NCBI RefSeq assembly: GCF_020520425.1
Contig: NC_079491.1
Location: 5,939,143 to 6,003,142 of the forward strand
From: Spinacia oleracea
Lineage: Eukaryota; Streptophyta; Magnoliopsida; Caryophyllales; Amaranthaceae
Direction of reading: 5' to 3'
DNA length: 64,000 nucleotides
Under the pieces are notes generated by a model that saw only the letters and a list, made by a program, of their open reading frames with translations, made no database searches and had not been told where the DNA came from. Shown here piece by piece: positions 42,409 to 53,149 of this stretch. The translations under genes were made by a program, and so were the position numbers. Position 1 is the first letter of the stretch; each line of letters begins with the position of its first letter.

Positions 42409-43696
42409 TGTTATTCCAGTAGGAACACGCACAAGGGGGGGGGGTGAATTGTAATTGGAACTTTGGTAAAGTTTCTTGCGGAACTTAGAAACAATCAAGG
42501 AACTGAGAATAGAAAAGACAATAACAATAATTGTGAAAACTTCTTGACACTAGTCAAGAAGAGAATTCCTTTTATTATAGTAATACCTCGATTACGATAA
42601 TCTCTCAAACACAAGTTCCTCTCAAACTTGTGTTCCTCACAGTAATCTACTCTGATTACAACTCTTTTACTTCTCTCTCTCAGACTTAAACTCTAAGTCT
42701 AAACAGGATAACTCTATCCTCACTAATACAAAATACAATTCGTGTTTGGATAACTCTAGATATTAATGGTGCTTTTGTGTGGATATAGGGCACTTAGGAA
42801 CTTTGAATTAACTAGGACACAAACTGTTTTTAGAAAATCTTTGACAATACGTTTTTAGGAAAGCAAGAACTCTTAGAATGTTTGTGTGATTTTTCAGAAA
42901 ACATACTTGCCCTTTTATAGATTTATCCCTAGGGTTAGTTCCCTTCAAAACCTCAACTGCCAACTGCCAGTGCTTTGTTCTTCACGTCCCTTGACTTGAG
43001 GAACAAGGGGAAGACCACTTCCCACGTTTCAACAACAAGGCAGTTAGTGGTTTGACTCAATCAAACCCTAAAAGATTTTCTTCAACAGATTTTATTTGTT
43101 TACAAAAATTGTGGCAAATTTTTAGGAAAATAAGTTTTGATAAAATAACATAAAACGTAAATCTATTTTATATTAAAAACTTATTTTTATTTAATTACAT
43201 GTTTTCATAAAAATTTCTTCCAGTAAAATAAATGACCTAATTAAATCACAAGTTCCTTGAGTACCCTATATATCTTTTGCAAAATTAATATTTACATAAA
43301 ATTCTAAGTACAGTAGACTACCTAGACTTTTATGTCTTCCTTTTGTCTGGAACTTGCAACTCAGAAGCTTCAGACGTTCCAGCTCAGGAACAATGATGAG
43401 TTCCTCTCTGTCTATCAAAGGAACTCGTGGCCATGAGTCTGTAATAGTTCTTGTGAGTATTTGGAACTCTTGATATGTAACTGTGTTGCTCCTCTTGTGA
43501 CTTCAAACTGAAACAGATACAACTTCCAGCTCAGGAACTCCAGTGACTGTTCCAAGTGCACATCAGGAACTTCACCATCTTATTCAAGTTCCTATCCTAA
43601 TAGAAACTTGGGCATTTACCTGTCCAAAGTCATTAGCAACCATAATCAGGAAGTTTGCAATATGTGTGTGTCATCAACCAAAACTTAGGAACAACA
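42409..43696. mobile_element. solo LTR, 1288 bp, with 5-bp TSD
   Basis: It starts TGTTATTCCAGTAGGAAC and ends CTTAGGAACAACA, with the exact 5-bp duplication ATGTA on both sides (42404-42408 and 43697-43701). Length over 1 kb and the terminal TGTTGTTCCTAAG read from the right recall SIRE/Maximus-type Copia LTRs, which would place it on the minus strand. No internal domain is present, so it is a solo LTR. Confidence 0.8.
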
Positions 43697-44063
43697 ATGT
43701 AAGTATCTCATTATTTCGAAACAGGGAGATTACGTGTGTAAACGCATAGGCTATGAATTATAATATGCCAAATTATTTACTTGGCCTCTAATTGTGTCTA
43801 ATTTGTTAATTTCTGCATGAATTTGTTGGATTGCATTAGCCGACGTGCTCAATTGTACGTAAAAGCTCGGGACTTCTTCAAAAATTTGGCTCATAGAAAA
43901 ATACAAAGATGGATGATAAATAAATTGATACGAGTAATAGGGACAATTTTGGAGACAAATTTTTGTAACACGTACCTCCCATATTTTGCCCGAGCCAGCT
44001 ATCAGTTTTTTGTTTTATTATTTTGAAAATCATATGATTTGAATTGGATCATGAATTTTAAAA

Positions 44064-44402
44064 AAGGTCCAGCTCGATGTCCAGCTCGGATAAAGTGCGG
44101 CACGACTCGAGCTAGTTCGGCTCGAAAGCTCATGAATAAGCTCGAGTTCTTTTTAATACATGTATTTTTTATAATATAAATTTTTTGCGTAATTAAGTTT
44201 TAATAGATATTTGTAAAATATAAAACATGGAAATTTGACAAACATATTTCTTAATTAAACATCTAATGATCAAACCTCGAATGAGCCGAGTCGAGCTCGA
44301 GCTCAAGCTTGAGCCTCACGAGCCTATCGAGCTTGAGCTTGAGCTCATGAAGTTCGAGCTCCAGCCATACCTATAAAGGCTCGATCTTTGCTCAACTTGT
44401 TA
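44064..44402. repeat. GAGCTCGAGC-rich element fragment
   Basis: Overlapping GAGCTTGAGCTC/GAGCTCGAGCTC words occur at both ends of this block (44064-44150 and 44278-44360), separated by AT-rich DNA. The right end GTTAACCCCTAG resembles a hAT terminus, but the left end is missing. Confidence 0.45.
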
Positions 44403-44810
44403 ACCCCTAGTTATACCTACATTAATCATGTTGATTTTGAAATCAGCAATAAAAAATTGAAAATTATTTTTTTAATTTTTTTAGTTTCAAGTACATTTTG
44501 TTTTATTTTTCTACAAAACAGGGAAAAGGAAACCAAAAACGATAATGAACGGAAGGTGAAGTACAATATTTTTTCAACTCGTCCTTTTCTTTTTGAAAGC
44601 AACTCGTCCTTAGTACTAATATGTAATGAAGCTATAATGATATGGTGTTCAAAAAGATTAAGACATATTCTATATTTTGAGACTCCGAAATTGCGAAGAA
44701 ACAACCTTATATGGCAAATATATGAATCTTAATTTTGTCAATTCCTTGTCATTTACTCTTACTTATATTGACCACAAAAACCAATTGCAAATTGAAAGTG
44801 GTGATAAGTA

Positions 44811-45020
44811 CTCCCTCATTTCTAAAAGATCGTCCAACTTTTTTTGGATGATTTTTAACAGATTGCTCCATTAATTATTAGTCTTCAACATGGTTCCATC
44901 TCTCTCTATTTTATTTACCACCACACATCCTGAATGACAAATTTATCGTATTACTGAATATAACTCTCAACAAAGTAAAATTAAGGATCGAATAATGTTT
45001 AAAGGTCGAAATGGAGGGAG
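44811..45020. mobile_element. Stowaway MITE, 210 bp
   Basis: TA duplication at 44809-44810 and 45021-45022, with ends CTCCCTCATTTC and GAAATGGAGGGAG. No coding capacity. Confidence 0.85.
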
Positions 45021-45754
45021 TAGTTGATAAGAGCATCTTTTTTTGAGTGCGATGATAAGAACATTTTTAATGATTAGCTAATACCACAGGTAGATATGTA
45101 TGTCACGTCAGATTTTCAAACAACACCATTTTCTAGCACCAGTTGCTTGACATTTTTTTACCTTCTTTTTAATTTTTTAATTCACACGATACATACCAAA
45201 TAATAAAAAATCTTTCTAATCTTTTTCACGAGCTAGGTAATTATTTTGGTAGAGATAATTTGCTTCGTCTAGCTAATTCCACAAAAATGCTTCAATTGCT
45301 CAGCTTCTTGCTTGAGATTTTTAGAAATGGCAAGCAAGTTCCAAAAGCAACCACTGGATTTTGGAGCTTCTCTAACATAATGAATAAGTTTTCTTGCATA
45401 ATTTTGGCTTACTCCTTTATTTTTTCATTCAGCACATAAGAATAGGGTATAAGTATCTCGCGAATGTCAGGGTTTGAATCTAGTAGATAAAACTAATATT
45501 TGCAATCGATAAAGGGTAAGGTGGGGAGAAATAAAAACTTAGGAGATTGTCCGTTCGAGATCCTAATAAAATTTACTATCCCTTTTGGTAGCTGATAATA
45601 AATGGTGGAAATATGAGTAAATTTAAGTGTTATTTTGTAAGAAAAATATATATTTGGTAATGAGACCTTATCTAATTTTTGGTGTTTTTCATCATAAATT
45701 TACATTCGCATTCAATACCACTCTCCAAATAGTAATGAATGGTGATAAAATTTT

Positions 45755-46992
45755 GGGAAATTCTCAATGGTAGCATTATACTTTTGCAAATTCTCAATGG
45801 TAACAAAAAATTTACCACTTTCTCTAAAATAGCATTAATAATATATATTTTCTCTAATCTAGCATTATTTCAATAATTTCAACATAATTAACCAATATAA
45901 TACTGACTATGGTTAAATATCAACAAAATTAAATAACCCTCATTTTACTAATATTCCCAACCAAAATACTCCTCCAAATTTCGGGTAAGTCCTCTGCCTG
46001 CAGCCCCTCATTCTTCCCCTGTATGTTCTTCGTCTTTTCCTCAAACCCACCAAAATGAAACCTCAAATTTGCGTCGACTGAAGTTGAATCGTGATTGTTA
46101 AAGCTCAATTTCGCAAAAGATTATTGATTGATTCATTTTCTGTATAGATTATCATCTCGCTTATTTTCGCCCAAATTTGTCGACCTAAGTTATGCTACTT
46201 TCAGTCGATTAATTCTTTGTTTGTTCATTCACTCGATTCGATTAGCCTGATGATTTCCAGGTTATGTGCAGGGAACTTAGCCTTGATTGTCCTATGTTCG
46301 TATTGGAAATTACTATCAATCTACCCCATTTTAGCTTAATTTTGATGTCAAGTTTTGTTATCAATGGACTTAATATTAATTTCGCCTCTGCCGATAATTT
46401 CTTGTCTGTCATTGTTTGACATGATAGTTTTTACTTTTTCTATATTCTAATCCATCTACATTAAAAGTCAATGTAAATGGAAAGTTCAGTTCTCTTTTAT
46501 TATCCTTTGCTGCTGCTTTTCTTATGTTTGGTTATGTTGGGAAATGATTGATACTGCTGAAGGTACCAAGCTAGATACTCCGTATTAAAACCTTGATTGT
46601 TTTGATTCAGTTGGTCTTTTTATTACTTCCATTTTCTCCCATGGGCAGCCCAAATGTGGATTTCTTCCATCTACAAGCTTTATAACTGATGAAAATACCA
46701 TCAAGAAGAATGTACGTAACTCTTTTTAAAATGCACCAAGTCCTCAAATTGCAACAACTTAAGGTAGCTCTCAGTTATCGATTAATGTAGCTATTGTAAA
46801 ATGAGGGTTATTTAGTAATTTTGCTGATACTTAACTATAGCTAGTATTATATTGGTTAATTAGGTTGAAATTATTGAAATAATGCTAGATTAGAGAAAAT
46901 ATATATTACTAATGCTATTTTAGAGAAAGTGATAAAAAATTTGTTACCATTGAGAATTTGCAAAAGTATGATGCTACCATTGAGAATTTCCC
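45755..46992. mobile_element. Mutator-like element with ~195-bp termini (Pack-MULE candidate)
   Basis: A 1238-bp element has inverted terminal repeats of about 195 bp (45755-45950 and 46795-46992), roughly 92% identical by eye. They start GGGAAATTCTCAATGG and end near CCTCATTTTAC. A near-perfect 9-bp duplication flanks it (TAAAATTTT at 45746-45754, TAAAATTTA at 46993-47001). The 850-bp interior is not repetitive in this window and has the look of a plant gene 5' end: CT-rich stretch, a short ATG frame (MKPQICVD, stop) and intron-like T-rich DNA. No transposase is encoded. Confidence 0.8.
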
Positions 46993-47204
46993 TAAAATTT
47001 ATAAAGAAAAAAAAACTCTGTAGATAATTTTTAAGTGTACTAGCATGATTATAAGAATATATATTGATTTTTCTTTTAAATATACATATGAATTCATTAT
47101 CACAAACACCATTTGTACCAAACGGGACGTGAAGGGAAAAAGAATTTTGACGACCCGGTCAGTGAGTAGAAATTTTTAAAAATAGAGAAGCCACTAATTC
47201 CATA

Positions 47205-47535
47205 CAAAAGGTCTTGCGCGTACAAGGTGTACGTACAATAAATTTATTGTACACCAAGATTATTATTAAGCAGTTTTTTGTAACTTTGAACTATTTTTCT
47301 GTAACTGTTATATTATAAAATTAAAAAGTTGATAGATAAACATTTTAAAGGGTTAAATGATTAATTTATACATTATTAGTGATTTTGAGGAAATAATTTT
47401 TATTCAAATGAAAAAATTTATCATTAAAAAATAGATAACTTTTACATATATAAATGTAACTTTTAAGCATTTTAAGTCAACTTTTACTCCGGTATACAAT
47501 ATTTATTATACACCCATTATAAATAAGAATTTGTG
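47205..47535. mobile_element. Mutator-type MITE with palindromic ends, copy 2
   Basis: A 331-bp copy of the element at 7657-7983, more than 90% identical by eye. The flanks are AATTCCATA (47196-47204) and ACTTCCATA (47536-47544), a 9-bp duplication with one change. A four-base GTAC insertion interrupts the left palindrome. Confidence 0.8.
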
Positions 47536-47689
47536 ACTTCCATATTACTCCGTACGCTATACAGTTTTTTTTTTCTTTTTAAAAATAAAAAAAATTAACA
47601 GCATAGCTACACTTAATCATACAGTATTCTCCATAATGTGGAGTGGACTTATCTCCATATTACTGTAGTATACAGTTTCTATCATAATT

Positions 47690-47955
47690 AATGTCGACTT
47701 AATATGTTAACATTATTTGGACTTATCATAAAACCGAGAACTGATCATAAATAAATGTCGATTAAACGAACTTATTTCTTCATTTCTAAACAATTACTCC
47801 GTATCATTTTTATTGCCGACTTAACAAGTTAACATTATGTGGACTTATCATAAAACCGACTACTAATCATTTATTATAATCCATTTGTTCATAAATAAAT
47901 GTCGCTTTAACTAATTTCTTCATTTCTAAATAATTACTCTGGATCATTTTTATAA
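47690..47955. repeat. tandem duplication of about 130 bp
   Basis: GTTAACATTAT(T/G)TGGACTTATC, AAACCGA, ATAAATAAATGTCG and TTCTTCATTTCTAAA occur in the same order twice (from about 47695 and 47825). Confidence 0.65.
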
Positions 47956-48251
47956 CATTAATGTAACTTCCACATTGATAAATTAAATAACTACACAAAT
48001 ATACAGATCGTTATTAATAATATAATAATTGTCTGAAATTATAAAAGTTATAATATTATTTCCAACCAGAATATATTATATTTAGAAGAAATAATTATTT
48101 TCAAAAGAATTTCAAAATTATTATGCATCGAAAATGAATGGAGTACTTAATTACGATTAAAGAAAACGTTATATTTTGCTTCTTCTAAACCACTGTAGAA
48201 ATGCTAAAACGACAATGACATAAGAACAAACAGAGTAATACGGAGTATATC

Positions 48252-48441
48252 AAAAGGCCTTGCGCGCATCTGGTGTTCAGCAAATTTATTGTACATCAGT
48301 ATATTTTAACCCCTTTTTTTTTGGTAACTTTTAACATCCTATTTTGTTTAACTTTTTATATGATGAAATATTTTTTTATGGATAAACTTGTTAAATTGTT
48401 ACATGAATAACTTTATACATTATTAATGATTCTGAAGAGAT
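48252..48441. mobile_element. truncated third copy of the Mutator-type MITE
   Basis: It begins CAAAAGGCCTTGCGCGCA, diverged from copies 1 and 2, and follows them through TTATACATTATTAATGATTC. It then breaks off at an AT microsatellite (about 48443-48461). It lies about 350 bp upstream of the armadillo gene start. Confidence 0.65.
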
Positions 48442-48801
48442 AATATATATATATATATATATACTTCATTCGTTTTTTTTTTAAATGACACATTTAAACT
48501 TTTGTCACTATTTATTTAAACTATTTGACTATCAATTGTGATATTTTAAGAAAAAATATAGTCACGTGGAGTCTTGTTATAAACGTCTCATTGTATAGAT
48601 TTATAATGTCAATTTATTGACCAATTGAGTTGACTCTACATTTATCTTACAATATTATTTGTAAATCGACCTTAAATAAGAGTTTGTGGTAATATATTTC
48701 AATTATTAATACACAAAACACAAAAAACATTCCTTCTAAAAATACCCCATTCCGCGATCCACGCCCATAATTTCTCTCTCCTCCTCAAACCCCCCAAAAT
48801 A

Positions 48802-50709
48802 ATGGCAGCATCCACTGCTCCAACTGCAACCACTACCACAGACCGAGAGAAGACACTCCAAGATGAACTCGCTTTCCCCATCCTTCTCACTGACCGACTC
48901 ATCAAATCCGCCGGCGAAGCCGAGTCATCTCGCTCCGAGTGCGTCGATATTTCCCGCCAAGCCGACGAACTCTCCCACAAGCTCCGGGCAGCCGTCCGGT
49001 TAACTTCCTCACCGTCGTCGTCTTCCTCCATCTACGACCGTCCCATACGCCGTATCGCCGCTGATGTGGCGAAGAATCTAGAAAGAGCGTTAACCCTAGT
49101 TCGGAAATGCAAGCATACTGGTCTTCTTCGCCATGTCTTCCTCACTATAACTTCTTCTGCTGCGGATTTCAAGAAGGTTACGAACCTTCTACAGTCTTCG
49201 ATTGGCGATTTTAGTTGGCTTTTGTCGATATACAGTGATGATGAAGGCGGCGCTAATTTGGCGATTCCACCGATTGCGAGGGATGATCCGATTATTGCTT
49301 GGGTTTGGTCTTCAATTGCGTCTTTGCAGATTAATCGGCAGGTGAAAGACCGAATTGATTCGGCGAATTATCTCGCTTCGTTGGCTGGCCATAATCAGAG
49401 GTATCGGAAGGTGATTGTGGAGGAAGGAGCGGTTTCTCCGTTGTTGAGGCTTTTGAAGGATGGAGGAGGTTCGCCGGAAGGTCAAATTGCGGCTGCCACG
49501 GCATTATATTTGTTGGTGGATGAGACGGAAAGGTCTGGAATTGTTACTAATGAGGGAGGGATACCGATTATGGTACAGGTGTTTGCGGAGTCGTGTATGA
49601 GTGTGCAGATTGCGGTGGCGGAATTGGTTGCAAAAGTTGCAGAGATCGATCCGGTTGCCAGGGAGGTGTTTGGGAAGGAGAATGTGTTGAAGCCATTGAT
49701 TTCTTGCTTGATCTTGGACGTGGATATGGAGGATTACAAGCGGCTTTATGTGGGTGGAGGTAAGAATAGTATTCATTCTATAGTTCAGAAGGAATTAGCT
49801 GCTAAAAATTATCCGAATTATACTAATCGTGTTCTTAATCACGGTAATAGTAGTAATAGTTATCATAAGGTTCATTCGTGTTCTTCGTTTGATTCGAGGA
49901 CTGGTGGGAGTTCTAGTAGAAAGGAGAGAGAGAATGCTTCGACTGAGGTTAAGCTTAAACTTAAAGTCAATAGTGCTTTGGCATTGTGGAGATTATGTGA
50001 AGGGAGTGTTTTCAATAGTCAGAAGGTTGCTGAGCCTAAAGGGTTGTTTTGCTTGTCCAAAATTATTGAAACCGAGAGAGGAGAGTTGCAATACCATTGT
50101 CTAATGGCGATTATGGAGGTTGCGAAAGTGGCTGAGGATAATGCAGACCTTAGGAAAGTGGCTTGGAAGCCGAGTTCTCCACCTGCTAAAGCAGTTTTAG
50201 ACCAGCTTCTTAGAGTGATTAAGGAGGAGAGTAACCTGGATATTCAAATACCTGCTATCAAAGCAATCGGGTGTTTAGCGAGGATTTTTTCTGCTAAGGA
50301 AACAGGGATAGTTAGTTCATTGGTTGGTCAGCTTGGGAATAAGGATATTGGTGTAGCCATTGAAGCTGCTATTGCATTGGCAAAGTTTGCTTGCCCTGAT
50401 AACCATAACTGTGTTTCCCATTCAAAAACAATAATTGAGTTCAATGGAGTTCCTCCATTGATGAAATTGTTGAGTGCTAGTGATCGCTCTAGGAAGCAGG
50501 GACTTGTTCTGCTCTGCTACTTGTCCATGCATGTTGGCAATAGCAAGGAACTTGCAGAAGCTAGAGCTTTGAAAACACTTGAGAGTGCAGCTAAGTCAGG
50601 GATGGCTCAAAATCCTGAAGTAAGAGAGATATTTTCCAGAGCTTTACATCATCTTATGTTGTATCAAGACGGGAGTCATCCTCACAACCATGGTTTTGCG
50701 GTGGTTTGA
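48802..50709 (+). CDS. armadillo-repeat protein, ARO4-like
   Basis: A single-exon gene encoding 635 residues. The family (ARMADILLO REPEAT ONLY) is plant-specific; members studied in Arabidopsis act in polarized cell growth. Residues about 15-150 form the N-terminal helical domain (LLTDRLIKSAGEAESSR, YDRPIRRIAADVAKNLERAL, VRKCKHTGLLRHVF, SSIGDFSWLL). Armadillo-type helices follow, for example DSANYLASLAGHNQRYRKVI and EEGAVSPLLRLLKDGG near residues 195-225, then further repeats to about 610. A Ser/Asn-rich low-complexity insert (about 340-375) separates two repeat blocks. The start is the first ATG after a CT-rich leader; the 5' coding part is GC-rich. Assignment to the ARO4 (At3g26600) branch is from recalled sequence and is likely but not proven. 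Confidence 0.85.
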   Translation: MAASTAPTATTTTDREKTLQDELAFPILLTDRLIKSAGEAESSRSECVDISRQADELSHKLRAAVRLTSSPSSSSSIYDRPIRRIAADVAKNLERALTLVRKCKHTGLLRHVFLTITSSAADFKKVTNLLQSSIGDFSWLLSIYSDDEGGANLAIPPIARDDPIIAWVWSSIASLQINRQVKDRIDSANYLASLAGHNQRYRKVIVEEGAVSPLLRLLKDGGGSPEGQIAAATALYLLVDETERSGIVTNEGGIPIMVQVFAESCMSVQIAVAELVAKVAEIDPVAREVFGKENVLKPLISCLILDVDMEDYKRLYVGGGKNSIHSIVQKELAAKNYPNYTNRVLNHGNSSNSYHKVHSCSSFDSRTGGSSSRKERENASTEVKLKLKVNSALALWRLCEGSVFNSQKVAEPKGLFCLSKIIETERGELQYHCLMAIMEVAKVAEDNADLRKVAWKPSSPPAKAVLDQLLRVIKEESNLDIQIPAIKAIGCLARIFSAKETGIVSSLVGQLGNKDIGVAIEAAIALAKFACPDNHNCVSHSKTIIEFNGVPPLMKLLSASDRSRKQGLVLLCYLSMHVGNSKELAEARALKTLESAAKSGMAQNPEVREIFSRALHHLMLYQDGSHPHNHGFAVV

Positions 50710-52296
50710 ATTTTGAAGGGCTAACGATTGACTCCCAACTCCCAAGTACTTGTCGTTGGTGGGTACGTTGAAGCCCCGCTCTGTACATTGTAATCGTCAG
50801 AAACAAGAGGGTAAATTCTTGTAGTAAAATTCTTCGTTCTCAATCTTGTATGGCAACCTTTAATGAGTTTGCATATATGTGCTCAAAGAGTTGGGCTTGA
50901 TGCAGTTCTGCCGTTGGTTTCAGAAATGTAAATTAGTGTTTTTTCATTGTTAATAACATTATTATTTATTTTCCCACATTTGTTGTTTGAGTTTCCAATC
51001 ATCAAATAACTGCACACGTATCTACTAATAGTTTCCTGGAGTTAATAAGTGATATTTACATTTCATAGAATTTTAATGGATATATTCTGTTCATTATTTC
51101 TGCATTTTCATAGCCTTGTATTGTGTAGGATACTAAGGTCGTCTTTTTTCTTCTGGAATGTCATCTGGTTTATTTTCTGCACTTACAGCTTAAGGTTCTG
51201 AGTTCTAACTTTGGTACTGCAATAGTAAGTTGTTGATTGTCTTAGTTTATGTCTACCTACATGTCTAGTTACTCTTGCTTGATGTATGGAAACAACAAAG
51301 TTTTTATTGAGAAGATCTGATGTTCAAAAGGAAAACCTGAAATGCTATCCAGAGCTCAAGGTTAGGTGTGTTGTTTCAAGTTTATGGTACTTGCGTGCTT
51401 ATCTCATGTGCACCGTGCTATATCAATCTTGTAAATTGTTAATTTGATCACCTCCCTGTGTTTTTCTGTTCCTGCCATTTTGCTCTGCTGTTCAGTGATC
51501 AATGAACATATTATATGAAACTTTGTTGTCAACCCCCCTCCTGAAATGGCCAACTGAAATGGAAACTTGGAAAGTAGGGAAGATAAAGGCTTCTCCCGTG
51601 TCTTTTGAACAGAAACATTATATAGCATCGACTAGCATATTGACGCTTGCTATTTCATGTGTATTGCATATTTGCTCACGTGGCCCTTGAAAGGCTGTCA
51701 AAATACAGTTGAAAGATCTAGCAATGGGTTATCTGCGAAGTTTGCCCCTCTTCATTGCCGGATATATTACTCAAGTTTCTTCTCATTTGTGTTACAGGAT
51801 ACGCATCTTCGGACAGTACACCGTTACGTTATATGTGCCCTTAACTTTGACTTAGTTAATAGCTATTAGGAGGTTATCTATAGAATGAGCATTATGATAA
51901 TGAAGCAAAAATTGCATTTTGCTTCCTTTTATTTTGTCTTCTTCACATGCATCCTGTATTCTCACTGTACAATCTTTTTTGCGGACAACTTTAACTGCCT
52001 TCTTGCTTGCAGACAAAACAGCGAGTTCAAGCTGAAAACATGATGAAGTTGTCAACATGGTAAGAACGGTGAATTATTGGCGTCGCTGAATTGTTGGGTA
52101 CACTCCTTTTTGTATAACCATCTTTAGCTTTTTCGTTACTGCATTAACTTAGAGTGAACATCTGCTGCTTATTAGTTGTTCTGCAAAAATTACAAGTTTT
52201 ATGTATATGTACTTATTGCATAATATATTTCCATCTTTCAATATCTAATGTCTATCAGTTATATAATTGCCTCATTACGGTTTAAACACCTGCTGG

Positions 52297-53149
52297 CATG
52301 GGCGGACCCCCATTATTTTCCAAAAAAATTTACTTGACCCCGGAGGGGTTCAAAGGGACCCCATTATTTTCCAAAAAAATGTAGTAAATTAATATTGTGG
52401 TAATTAATTGCACTTAAAATAGTTAAAATATATCTAATAAACCTGCAATAATGACAATGAAATATTTTTGGCTTAGTGGTTCATTGATTTATATTGTACC
52501 CAGATAATTTGGGTTCAAATCCTCATAAAGGATATTTTTTAAAATTTCTTTTAACTTTATTCGTCTTTGGTTAATCCTCTAAATTCTTCATTTTTTTTTC
52601 CTTTGTATGTCGTTTTTTCTTCTTCACTTGTTTTTGTTTTTGTTTGTATAATAATTCATGATTTTGCTTTATAAAAACACAAAAAATAAATAGTAGTGTT
52701 ATTTTTTCTTCAAAAAGTTTTCGAAATTTGCATAAGATATACTTCTAATAATGTATGTAATATTTCACTTTTATACACTTATAGTTGCATGTTACTTTGA
52801 ACTTTTTAGAGGTCTAATTAATTACTTCGTATATAGATTTATAATGCCCCACAAGTGTCTTTGTGTGCTATTTGTTCAATGGCAATTATTTTAATAAAGT
52901 ATCTCCTTCAAAGTATGAAAAACCCGTTTTCATTTTAAATTGAAATCGCGCCAAGTTTTTGTTGTAATTTGGATTAGGTATTGAGTTTTATTGTTATGAA
53001 AATCTAAAATTAAAGTTCTTAAATTCTCTACATATTGTATTAAGGCGTTTATAATAATTCGATTATTACTTTCAACTTTAAGCCACTAAAAGGAAAGAAA
53101 ATCATAATTTTTTTGGACCCCCATATATAAATTCCTGGATCCGCCCCTG
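52297..53149. mobile_element. hAT non-autonomous element, 853 bp
   Basis: An exact 8-bp duplication CCTGCTGG flanks it (52289-52296 and 53150-53157). The ends are CATGGGCGGACCC and, inward from the right, CAGGGGCGGATCC, which is a common plant hAT terminus. Inside, at about 52468-52530, is a tRNA-like segment with box-A-like TGGCTTAGTGGTTCA and box-B-like GGGTTCAAATCC. No transposase frame. Confidence 0.85.

Larger units (their letters stand above)
38301..48801. other. 10-kb repeat-rich intergenic region
   Basis: No gene could be supported here. The region contains an LTR-like stretch, SINEs, Stowaway-type MITEs, a solo LTR, a Mutator-like element with long termini and three Mutator-related repeats, each listed separately. 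The gaps between them are AT-rich with only short spurious open stretches. Confidence 0.6.

Noticed and set aside
43543-43749. Open stretch at the right end of the 42409-43696 LTR.
   Set aside because: It crosses the LTR border and its TSD, so it is a chance frame.
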